This document shows positions 1 through 5,997 of a stretch of DNA of 6,190 nt, in pieces. Location of the stretch: positions 1 through 6,190 of the forward strand of contig QHUQ01000246.1 of the NCBI GenBank assembly GCA_003221985.1, written 5' to 3'. The translations under genes and the position numbers were made by a program. Within the stretch, counting starts at the first letter, position 1. Each line of letters begins with the position of its first letter. The stretch comes from Gemmatimonadota bacterium (lineage in GTDB: Bacteria; Gemmatimonadota; Gemmatimonadetes; Gemmatimonadales; GWC2-71-9). Under the pieces are notes generated by a model. That model saw only the letters and a list, made by a program, of their open reading frames with translations, was not told the origin of the DNA and did not search any database.

Positions 1-119
1 TGAGGCGGACGTGGGTGAGCTGCTTTGGTGCCGGGCAGCATGATGCCAGCGACGGCGAGGGAGGCGAGCTCCGCGAATTCGCGGCGCGAGACGGGGTTCG
101 ACGGATCACTCGGGGTCAT
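1..119 (-). CDS. N-terminus of a Tat-exported protein, identity unknown (partial)
   Basis: Translating the reverse complement from ATG 119-117 gives 39 codons, open to the left edge. Residues 1-10 are polar, followed by the twin-arginine motif SRREFAE (residues 11-17) and a hydrophobic core LASLAVAGIMLPG (about 18-30), then a polar stretch containing KAAH. This is a good Tat signal, fitting the S-R-R-x-F consensus at its key positions. The mature domain lies outside the window, so the function is not known. In neighbourhoods like this, such signals often precede sugar isomerase-like, dehydrogenase or glycoside-processing proteins, but that is only an expectation. The start is supported by a strong Shine-Dalgarno and by ATGA overlap with the preceding 29-codon ORF. 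Confidence 0.8.
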   Translation of the reverse strand, partial: MTPSDPSNPVSRREFAELASLAVAGIMLPGTKAAHPRPP

Positions 120-205
120 TTTGGTCCTCGACCTTGATCGACATCCTTCTGCCAATCGGCCAACGCGCCCTTCAACGCGACGAGGATGACGAGGATGTGC
201 TTCAT
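116..205 (-). CDS. 29-residue small ORF of unknown function, coupled at both ends
   Basis: I do not recognise this peptide. It begins MKHILVILVALKGALADWQK and continues for nine more residues to a Lys-terminated end. The first half looks like a lysine-led hydrophobic segment, as in a minimal signal peptide or membrane helix; the second half is polar and charged. The ATG (205-203) overlaps the stop of the GH2-mutarotase gene as ATGA, and its own TGA overlaps the ATG of the next gene in the same way. An SD-like GGGGTG lies 5 nt upstream of the ATG. The first 20 codons are strongly GC-ending. The last codons are richer in A and T, but they also form the Shine-Dalgarno of the next gene. It may be a real microprotein, a translated coupling leader, or the remnant of a larger gene. 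Confidence 0.45.
   Translation of the reverse strand: MKHILVILVALKGALADWQKDVDQGRGPK
125..129 (-). promoter_or_regulatory. Ribosome binding site of the Tat-signal gene
   Basis: The minus strand reads GAGGA, then CCAAA, then ATG. This is a good Shine-Dalgarno with a 5-nt spacer, the clearest in the window. It fixes the start at 119 and lies inside the last codons of the 29-residue ORF, explaining their atypical base use. Confidence 0.75.
179..196. repeat. Short tandem repeat, 2 x 9 bp
   Basis: GACGAGGAT is repeated twice without a gap on the plus strand. On the minus strand it lies inside the 29-codon ORF and encodes Ile-Leu-Val twice in its hydrophobic segment. It is too short to imply more than local duplication. 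Confidence 0.6.
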
Positions 206-1221
206 CGAGTCACCCCGAACGTGAACACGGTGCGCGAGCGATATACGGCACCGGGACGCAGAATCGTCGAAGGGAAATTCGGATGGTTGGGTGAGTCGGG
301 AAAATGCTGGGTCTCGAGACACAGCCCGGAGCGGTGCAGGTACACACGCCCGCCCTTTCCTTTGATAGTGCCGTCGAGGAAGTTGCCTGAATAAAACTGC
401 ACGCCCGGCTCCGTCGTGCTGACGTCCAGCGTGCGCCCGTTGCTCGGCTCCACGAGGCGGGCGGCGTGCACAAGACCAGGTCCGCTGCCGCGGTCGACCA
501 TCCAGTTGTGATCGTACCCACGTCCATACCGCAGCTGCGTGTTGTCCTGCGCGATGCGCGCGCCGATCGGCGTGGGCGTGCGGAAGTCGAATGGCGTGCC
601 GGCAACCGGCGTGATTGCGCCCGTCGGAATGAGCGTCGAGTCGACGGGCGTGAATGCCGCCGCGTCGAGCGTCAGTATGTGGTCGAGGATGTCGCCAGTC
701 GCCGCACCGTGCAGGTTCCAGTACGTGTGCTGTGACAGATTCACCGGCGTGGCTTTGTCGCTCGTGGCTTCGTAGTCCACGACCAGCTCATCGCGCGGCG
801 TGAGGGTGTAGGTGACGCGCGCGACGAGCGTTCCGGGGAATCCTTCTTCGCCGTCCTCGCTCGTATAGCGCAGTGTGACTCCCACGCCGCTGTCGGCCTG
901 GAACGGCTCGCCGCTCCAGACGACCTTGTCGAATCCGCGAACGCCCCCATGCAGCGAGTTTGGCCCATTGTTCTTGGCGAGGTGGTACGTCGCGCCGTCG
1001 AGGGTGAACTGACCATTGGCGATGCGATTGGCGTAGCGACCGACGATCGCGCCGAAGTACGGCGAGTCCTTGAGGTAGCCGGCGAGGCTGTCGAAGCCGA
1101 GCACGATGTCGTCGAGCTTTCCCGAGCGGTCGGGCGTGCGGATCGACGTGATGATCCCGCCGTACGTGATGACCTTGACTTCGATGCCGTGCTCATTCGT
1201 GAGCGTGAACTGAGTCTTCAT
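202..1221 (-). other. Aldose 1-epimerase (GalM-like) domain of the fusion protein
   Basis: Residues 878-1216 of the fusion form a nearly full-length mutarotase of 339 residues; stand-alone family members are around 340-350. They interconvert alpha and beta anomers of hexoses such as galactose and glucose. Recognisable segments are TNEHGIEVKVITYGG, GKLDDIVLGFDSLAGYL, PYFGAIVGRYANRIA, NSLHGG (His968), LSQHTYWNLHG (His1042), GYDHNWMV (Asp1114) and LCLETQHFPDSPNHPNFPST (Glu1180). The domain starts at an internal Met (ATG 1221-1219). The sequence just upstream, GTGCTGCGTGACACG, has no Shine-Dalgarno, so independent initiation is not supported. No flexible linker separates it from the GH2 end (RYPVDPSVLFVLRDT). 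Confidence 0.9.
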
Positions 1222-3852
1222 CGTGTCACGCAGCACAAACAGCACCGAGGGGTCAACCGGGTAACGCCCGAATCGTGCGCCATAGATCGCGAGTCCTCCG
1301 GGTAGCGCTGCATCGACCTCCAACCTGACGATCATCGCTCCAGTGCGGGCTCCCGCGCGGAGCGCCGCGGCGGGAATCGGCACGCGGAGCAGCTCCCCGT
1401 ACGATCCGGCTTCGTAGAGATGCCCATCGTGCGGCTGCGCGTGCCAGCTGAGGATGCCACGCGAGTCGGCCGGGTCGTCGGGGAGCTCCCAGCGGCCGGC
1501 GAGTTCACCGTTTACGCCCACCGTGACCGCGCTGCGGAATGGCGTGGCACCGGTCATCGGATAGCTGTTCGGGTTGCGGCTGGGATCGTGGAAACCACCG
1601 CCGCGCATATAGTCCGAGTTGTCCGCCGCTGTGGAGTCGCGGTCCTTGCCGTTCAGGCGTTTGGCTGATGCCTCGACAAGGAAGGTCGCGCTCGCGACGT
1701 CGTTCGAGTCGAGGCCGGCCGGCCAGGGAATGCGGTACTCGAAATAGCCGCTGCCTGCCCCATTCAGTTTGTGATCGCCCAGCACGGTCCATTGTTTGAG
1801 CGTCCAGTGCGCGTCGCGCACGGCGGTGGCCGGCACGCGGGCGACCCGCACCCTCCGGCCATCCAGCAACGTCGCCACCCTGGGCGCGTCGCCCTCGACG
1901 ATGAAGGTGGTGAAGTTGCGTTGCAGCACGGAGTCCTTGGCATCGACGAGGCGCGTTGCCAGTACCAGCGTGGCGGGCTCGGTTGGCATGATGATCGCGA
2001 GTGGCGCGAGCGGCTGAGTCAGCCACGGCCGGTACGGCACGCGCGTCACGGACGTGGCGTAGCTGCGCCGCTCGCCCAGTGTGTTCCATCCATACAGCTC
2101 GGCACGCAGCGTGAGCGAGTCACCGTACGCTTTGCTACTGAGAAAGGAGGCGTAGAGCGGCACGTCGACGTGCTCGCCGGGTCGAACTGAGCGGCTCAGC
2201 TCCGGATCGCCGAGGGCGATGTAGAGCGGCGCGTGCAGATCGCGCAGCGACATCCCCGGCACGAGGTCGCCGAATCCGGTCTCCTTGCGCGAGCGGTCGT
2301 AGCGCCAGTAGCCATTCCACTCGTTGATCACGTCGTGGTGCTCGGTGTACAGCCAGCCGCAGACCTTCGGATGACGGTGAAAGGCGTCGATCGCGCGGTG
2401 GTAGTCCCAGCTCCAATCGACGTCGCCCGTGCTGCCCGCGTACCCCCACACGTTGCCGAACTCCGAGTTGCACATCGGCTGATGGGCCTGGCGCCACGGC
2501 GCTCGGAAGTTCCAGGTCGAGCCGGGGAACGTGCTGTCGCTGAGCCGCTCGTCGTGCGCTTCCCAGCGCCAGCCGGGCAAGTACTCGTGCCACGTGTTGA
2601 GATCAGTCTCGGTGTGCCCGCTGCCGCAGCACACCGAGTTGTCTTCGACGAGCCGCGTGGGATCGAGCGACTTGGCCAGGCGGTAATCGCGCGCGACGCG
2701 ACGCTCGGTCGCGGGCAAATAGCGATCGCGGCCGTCGACCTTCGTCTCCAGTCCCCACGTCTCGTTGAACAGCACCCAGGCGAACACCGACGGGTGGTTG
2801 TAGTCGCGTGCGATCATGCCGCGCAGCGCGACGTCGTGCTCGCGGAACGCCGCGGAATCGGGCGGACCCCACCAGTTCGGCACGTCGGCCATGTGTGGAT
2901 GGTACGCCTGGTCGAGCGCCAGCTGGAGATAGACCGGCATGCCGTTCAGCGCGACGTAGCGGTTCGTCGTGCCGGGCACATTGACGACTCCGATCGTGCG
3001 CATGCCGAAGTAGCTCTGCACTCGGTCCTCGGCGAGGCCCTTCCCGCTCACGCTCACACTGACCTCGTGCAAGAAGGGATCGTCCAGCGTCCAGCGGCGC
3101 GCCTGCGGGAGCGGGACATCGAGATGCGCAGTCCTCGCGCCGCGCGGGATGCGGTGCGTCACTACTGGACCGCCCGCGCGGTTGGTAAACGCGAGGCGCA
3201 GGGTAAGCGCACGCGGGGCGGGTTCGAGCAGCCGCACGTCTATGTCGACTCCGGACAGGTCGGCATGCGGCGCGAAGTGCACGAACTCCAGCGGATCGCT
3301 GCCACGCGCCTCGAGGTAGACGGTCTGCCACATCCCGCGTGCTTTTCCGTAACCCTGTTTTCCCTCGAGCTTGAAGGCGTGCGGCGTGTCGTCGACTCGC
3401 ACGACGAGTCGCCGGGACTCACCGGGTCGAGCGTGCGGCAGCTCGAAGGAGAATGGCGTGTAGCCGCCTTGATGCTCGCCCAGCCTCTGGCCATCGAGCC
3501 ACGCGGTCGTCTTCCAGTCGGACGCGCCCAACACGAGAAACACGCGACGTCCGTGCCAAGCGTCGGGGATCGTGATAGCGCGGGCATACCACCCGATGTC
3601 GGCGCTGTCCGGGACACCCGACAGCGGCGCGCCCCAGGAAAACGGCACCACGATCTCGCGTCCCGCTGGAAGCCCGCGGCTTGGCCAGCCCTCGCGTTCC
3701 CCGCTGTTCTGCGGATCGAAGGCGAACCGCCAGCGGCCGTTGAGGTTGATCCATTGCGCGCGTGCGAAGTCGGGACGCGGATGCTCCGGAAGGGGAATGC
3801 TGTCGGGTGCGGCACGCGCGACGGCGACGAGGAGCGCCAGGACGAGACTCAC
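202..3852 (-). CDS. Secreted glycoside hydrolase family 2 enzyme fused to aldose 1-epimerase (galactose mutarotase)
   Basis: This is one uninterrupted 1216-residue frame. Residues 1-15 form a short hydrophobic signal-like segment ending near ARA-A, without a basic n-region. Domains follow in order: a GH2 sugar-binding jelly roll (about 20-185, with the motif HQGGYTPFSF), an Ig-like domain (about 190-285), a TIM barrel (about 290-545), accessory beta domains (about 550-875), and a complete mutarotase (878-1216). In the barrel, NHPSVFAWVLFNETWG supplies the likely acid/base Glu364, and NSEFG supplies the likely nucleophile Glu464. In the mutarotase, His968, His1042, Asp1114 and Glu1180 match the family's catalytic set at the expected spacing. 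The barrel appears to lack about 50 residues between His320 and Met321. The GTG at 3852 is the only usable start between the in-frame stop at 3873-3871 and the signal segment, and it lies one base after the GMC stop. The GH2 substrate (beta-galactoside, glucuronide or other) cannot be assigned. The TGA stop overlaps the next ATG. Confidence 0.9.
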   Translation of the reverse strand: MSLVLALLVAVARAAPDSIPLPEHPRPDFARAQWINLNGRWRFAFDPQNSGEREGWPSRGLPAGREIVVPFSWGAPLSGVPDSADIGWYARAITIPDAWHGRRVFLVLGASDWKTTAWLDGQRLGEHQGGYTPFSFELPHARPGESRRLVVRVDDTPHAFKLEGKQGYGKARGMWQTVYLEARGSDPLEFVHFAPHADLSGVDIDVRLLEPAPRALTLRLAFTNRAGGPVVTHRIPRGARTAHLDVPLPQARRWTLDDPFLHEVSVSVSGKGLAEDRVQSYFGMRTIGVVNVPGTTNRYVALNGMPVYLQLALDQAYHPHMADVPNWWGPPDSAAFREHDVALRGMIARDYNHPSVFAWVLFNETWGLETKVDGRDRYLPATERRVARDYRLAKSLDPTRLVEDNSVCCGSGHTETDLNTWHEYLPGWRWEAHDERLSDSTFPGSTWNFRAPWRQAHQPMCNSEFGNVWGYAGSTGDVDWSWDYHRAIDAFHRHPKVCGWLYTEHHDVINEWNGYWRYDRSRKETGFGDLVPGMSLRDLHAPLYIALGDPELSRSVRPGEHVDVPLYASFLSSKAYGDSLTLRAELYGWNTLGERRSYATSVTRVPYRPWLTQPLAPLAIIMPTEPATLVLATRLVDAKDSVLQRNFTTFIVEGDAPRVATLLDGRRVRVARVPATAVRDAHWTLKQWTVLGDHKLNGAGSGYFEYRIPWPAGLDSNDVASATFLVEASAKRLNGKDRDSTAADNSDYMRGGGFHDPSRNPNSYPMTGATPFRSAVTVGVNGELAGRWELPDDPADSRGILSWHAQPHDGHLYEAGSYGELLRVPIPAAALRAGARTGAMIVRLEVDAALPGGLAIYGARFGRYPVDPSVLFVLRDTMKTQFTLTNEHGIEVKVITYGGIITSIRTPDRSGKLDDIVLGFDSLAGYLKDSPYFGAIVGRYANRIANGQFTLDGATYHLAKNNGPNSLHGGVRGFDKVVWSGEPFQADSGVGVTLRYTSEDGEEGFPGTLVARVTYTLTPRDELVVDYEATSDKATPVNLSQHTYWNLHGAATGDILDHILTLDAAAFTPVDSTLIPTGAITPVAGTPFDFRTPTPIGARIAQDNTQLRYGRGYDHNWMVDRGSGPGLVHAARLVEPSNGRTLDVSTTEPGVQFYSGNFLDGTIKGKGGRVYLHRSGLCLETQHFPDSPNHPNFPSTILRPGAVYRSRTVFTFGVTR
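211..216 (-). promoter_or_regulatory. Possible ribosome binding site of the 29-codon ORF
   Basis: The minus strand reads GGGGTG with a 5-nt spacer before the ATG at 205-203. It is a moderate Shine-Dalgarno-like match located within the last codons of the mutarotase domain. Chance is possible in GC-rich coding sequence. Confidence 0.4.
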
Positions 3853-3853
3853 C

Positions 3854-5515
3854 TCATAGCTCGCGGCGTTTCAACTGCTCGACCGCGTAGTGGCACGCCC
3901 GCGCGGTCAGTGCCATGTAGGTCAGCGACGGATTCTGGCAGCTGCTGGACGTCATCGCGGCGCCGTCGGTAACGAAGACATTCGGTACGTCCCATGACTG
4001 GTTCCAGCCGTTGAGCACTGACGTCTTCGGGTCCCGGCCCATGCGGGCCGTTCCCATCTCGTGATTGGTCCCGCCCGGCGTACTCGGCCCACTCGTGCTG
4101 GGCTCAATGTCTTTCGCGCCCGCCGCCTCGAGCAGCTCCGCCGCGGTGACGTTCATGTCGCGATGGATCGCCAGCTCGTTGTCGCTCCAGCGGCATTCGA
4201 TGTGGAGTGAGGGGATGCCCCAGGCATCGACCAGCGTCGGATGCAGCGTGGCGCGGTTCTCCTCGCGCGGCAGCATCTCGCCGAAGCCGTCGAAGCTCAT
4301 CGACCAGGGGCCGAGGTCCGTCAGCCGAGCCTTGAGCGCCAGGCCGATGCCGGGCGCGTGCAGCGCGGCGTGCCATCCCGCGCGACCCGCACCACCCTGG
4401 AATCCGTACCCACGAATGAAGTCCGGATGCCGGGGGGGCGACGTGACATTGCGGAAGCGCGGCACGTAAATGCCGTTGGGACGCTCCCCGATCGTGCGTC
4501 GGTCGGTCCAGCCGTCGAACACGCCGCTGGCGCCGCCCCACTTGATGTGATCCATGATGTTGCGGCCGACCTGCCCACTCGAGTTGCCAATCCCAGAGTT
4601 GAGCAGAATGCGCGCGCTCTCGAGTGCGGATGCACACAGAAAGATCACGCGCGCCGTGTACACTCGTTCCATCTTCGTCTTTGCATCGATAACCTGAACG
4701 CCAGTTACTCGATTATCACGGGCCAGCAATCTGTGGACGATGCTAAAGGGGCGCAGCGTCAGCCGGCCGGTGGCCTGCGCCGCCGGGAGCGTCGCGTTGA
4801 CGCTGCTGAAATACGACCGCGTGATGCAGCCGCGGTGGCACGGCCCGCAGTAGTGACACGGCGCCCGGCCGTTGAGCGCCGTCGTGAGATTGGCCACCCG
4901 GCCGATCGTGAGCACGCGGGCGCGCCCGAACGTCGCGGCGATCCGTTGGCGCACGTGCTGCTCGACGCAATTCAGCGCCATCGGCGGCAAAAACTGGCCG
5001 TCGGGCAGCTGCGCGAGGCCTTCGGCCTGACCGCTCACCCCGATGAAGCGCTCGACGCGATCGTACCAGGGGGCGATGTCCGCGTAGCGGATCGGCCAAT
5101 CGACCGCGATGCCGTCGCGGGCGTTGGCCTCGAAATCGAGATCGCTCCAGCGGTAGACCTGGCGTCCCCAGATGATCGACTTGCCGCCGACTTGCCGCGC
5201 GCGAAACCAGTAGAACGGTCGATCGGCCGGCGTGCTGTAGGGGTTGTCGACATCGTCGGTCCAGAAGACGTGACTCAATTCGTCGAACGAGACCGAATGA
5301 CTCTGCATCGGCTGACGCGCGGCGACCGTGCGGCGATCGCCCAGTCCCCGGAACGGCACCTCCCAGGGAGGTTTGTGCTCGGTGTAATCCTGCTCGGGCA
5401 CAATCGGTCGCCCGGCTTCGAGCACGAGCGTGCGCAAGCCGAGTTCGGTCAATTCCTTTGCGGCCCAGCCGCCGGTCATGCCGGAGCCGACGACGATGGC
5501 GTCAAAATCGGTCAT
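3854..5515 (-). CDS. FAD-dependent GMC-family sugar/glycoside dehydrogenase, large subunit, with four-Cys cluster
   Basis: This 553-residue GMC oxidoreductase probably oxidises a sugar or glycoside hydroxyl and passes electrons to a carrier, not to oxygen. The N-terminal Rossmann FAD motif is VVGSGMTGGWAAKEL (about residues 8-22), followed by LVLEAG. The C-terminal GMC domain has NHEMGTARMG with the likely catalytic His485 and CQNPSLTYMAL with Asn528. A cysteine cluster, CHYCGPCHRGC at 220-230, has spacing C-x2-C-x2-C-x3-C and could hold an iron-sulfur cluster. I chose the ATG at 5515 because it overlaps the upstream stop as ATGA and places the FAD motif at its usual distance. A longer start at 5629 is possible but adds 38 residues that only re-read the upstream gene. 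No signal peptide is visible, so export would depend on the preceding small subunit. Relatives include gluconate, glucose and glucoside 3-dehydrogenases. The substrate is unknown, and no cytochrome c subunit is in the window. Confidence 0.9.
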   Translation of the reverse strand: MTDFDAIVVGSGMTGGWAAKELTELGLRTLVLEAGRPIVPEQDYTEHKPPWEVPFRGLGDRRTVAARQPMQSHSVSFDELSHVFWTDDVDNPYSTPADRPFYWFRARQVGGKSIIWGRQVYRWSDLDFEANARDGIAVDWPIRYADIAPWYDRVERFIGVSGQAEGLAQLPDGQFLPPMALNCVEQHVRQRIAATFGRARVLTIGRVANLTTALNGRAPCHYCGPCHRGCITRSYFSSVNATLPAAQATGRLTLRPFSIVHRLLARDNRVTGVQVIDAKTKMERVYTARVIFLCASALESARILLNSGIGNSSGQVGRNIMDHIKWGGASGVFDGWTDRRTIGERPNGIYVPRFRNVTSPPRHPDFIRGYGFQGGAGRAGWHAALHAPGIGLALKARLTDLGPWSMSFDGFGEMLPREENRATLHPTLVDAWGIPSLHIECRWSDNELAIHRDMNVTAAELLEAAGAKDIEPSTSGPSTPGGTNHEMGTARMGRDPKTSVLNGWNQSWDVPNVFVTDGAAMTSSSCQNPSLTYMALTARACHYAVEQLKRREL

Positions 5516-5997
5516 ACGGGTGCGCACCCGTCGTACCGCCACGGCGGCGGGTACAGCTTGAGCGCCCGCATGCCCACCTCGGACGTGCAATAGCCGTACA
5601 CCGTGAGGTACTTGAGCCTCGCGAACCAATGGTCGTTCGTGCCGGCGGCGAAGGCGGCGTTATCCAGCGCGTTGAGCAGCGCGAGCTGATCGGCTTCGTT
5701 GCGATCGACGAAATTTCCCCCCGAGTCCAACTCTTTGAGCCCCGCAAGAAAACGCTCGCGCTCCTCGGGCGTGTGCCAGTCGGTCAGCATCTTGTCGATG
5801 AAGGCTCCCACGTTCGCGGCCGCGGCGCCGGGCAGGATCCGTTCCGCCGCAACATCGACAGCGGAGAGGGTGCGCCGCACGGGAGCACCGCGATGCACGT
5901 CGCGACCCAGCGCGAGCAGGTCTGCCGGGTCGAGCGCGCTGAGGCTCTGGAGCCCCGCCGTCGCTACGAGCCACTGGATCAGCTCGCGTCGTTCCAT
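5512..5997 (-). CDS. Gluconate 2-dehydrogenase subunit 3 family protein (small subunit of GMC dehydrogenase)
   Basis: This 161-residue protein resembles the gluconate 2-dehydrogenase subunit 3 family. Supporting segments are AERILPGAAAANVGAFIDKML (about residues 51-71) and the C-terminal FARLKYLTVYGYCTSEVGM (about 125-143), which ends near YDGCAPV. The N-terminus begins MERRELIQ and is followed by a hydrophobic stretch to about residue 22. It reads as a degenerate twin-arginine signal with Arg3-Arg4 and no obvious cleavage site. In characterised FAD sugar dehydrogenases this small subunit carries the Tat signal, and the cofactor-loaded large subunit is exported with it. The next gene is a GMC large subunit without its own signal, consistent with that arrangement. 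The ATG at 5997 lies inside the end of the upstream isomerase gene. The stop TGA overlaps the next ATG as ATGA. The family is fairly secure; the Tat assignment is weaker. Confidence 0.85.
   Translation of the reverse strand: MERRELIQWLVATAGLQSLSALDPADLLALGRDVHRGAPVRRTLSAVDVAAERILPGAAAANVGAFIDKMLTDWHTPEERERFLAGLKELDSGGNFVDRNEADQLALLNALDNAAFAAGTNDHWFARLKYLTVYGYCTSEVGMRALKLYPPPWRYDGCAPV

Noticed and set aside
206..322. A 68-codon version of the small ORF starting at 322
   Set aside because: The added codons only re-read the end of the mutarotase domain in another frame. The ATG at 205 has an SD-like site and an ATGA overlap.
1219..1221. An independent start for the mutarotase at the internal ATG
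   Set aside because: There is no Shine-Dalgarno upstream and no stop ending the GH2 part, so a single fused product is the better reading.
2233..3972. A 579-codon open frame on the plus strand opposite the GH2 region
   Set aside because: It is antisense to a well-supported GH2 protein, has no recognisable domain, and shows the Arg/Val/Ala-rich composition expected from reading the complement of GC-rich codons.
4432..4438. A run of seven G (C on the coding strand) as a frameshift site in the GMC gene
   Set aside because: The GMC-like frame continues on both sides and reaches the expected C-terminal His/Asn motifs, so no frameshift is indicated.
4241..5593. A 450-codon open frame on the plus strand opposite the GMC gene
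   Set aside because: It is antisense to a clear GMC oxidoreductase, lacks family motifs and has low-complexity Arg/Ala-rich composition.
5516..5629. A longer N-terminus for the GMC protein starting at 5629
   Set aside because: The extra 38 residues lie wholly within the small-subunit gene in another frame and carry no motif. The ATG at 5515 forms an ATGA overlap and begins just before the FAD motif.
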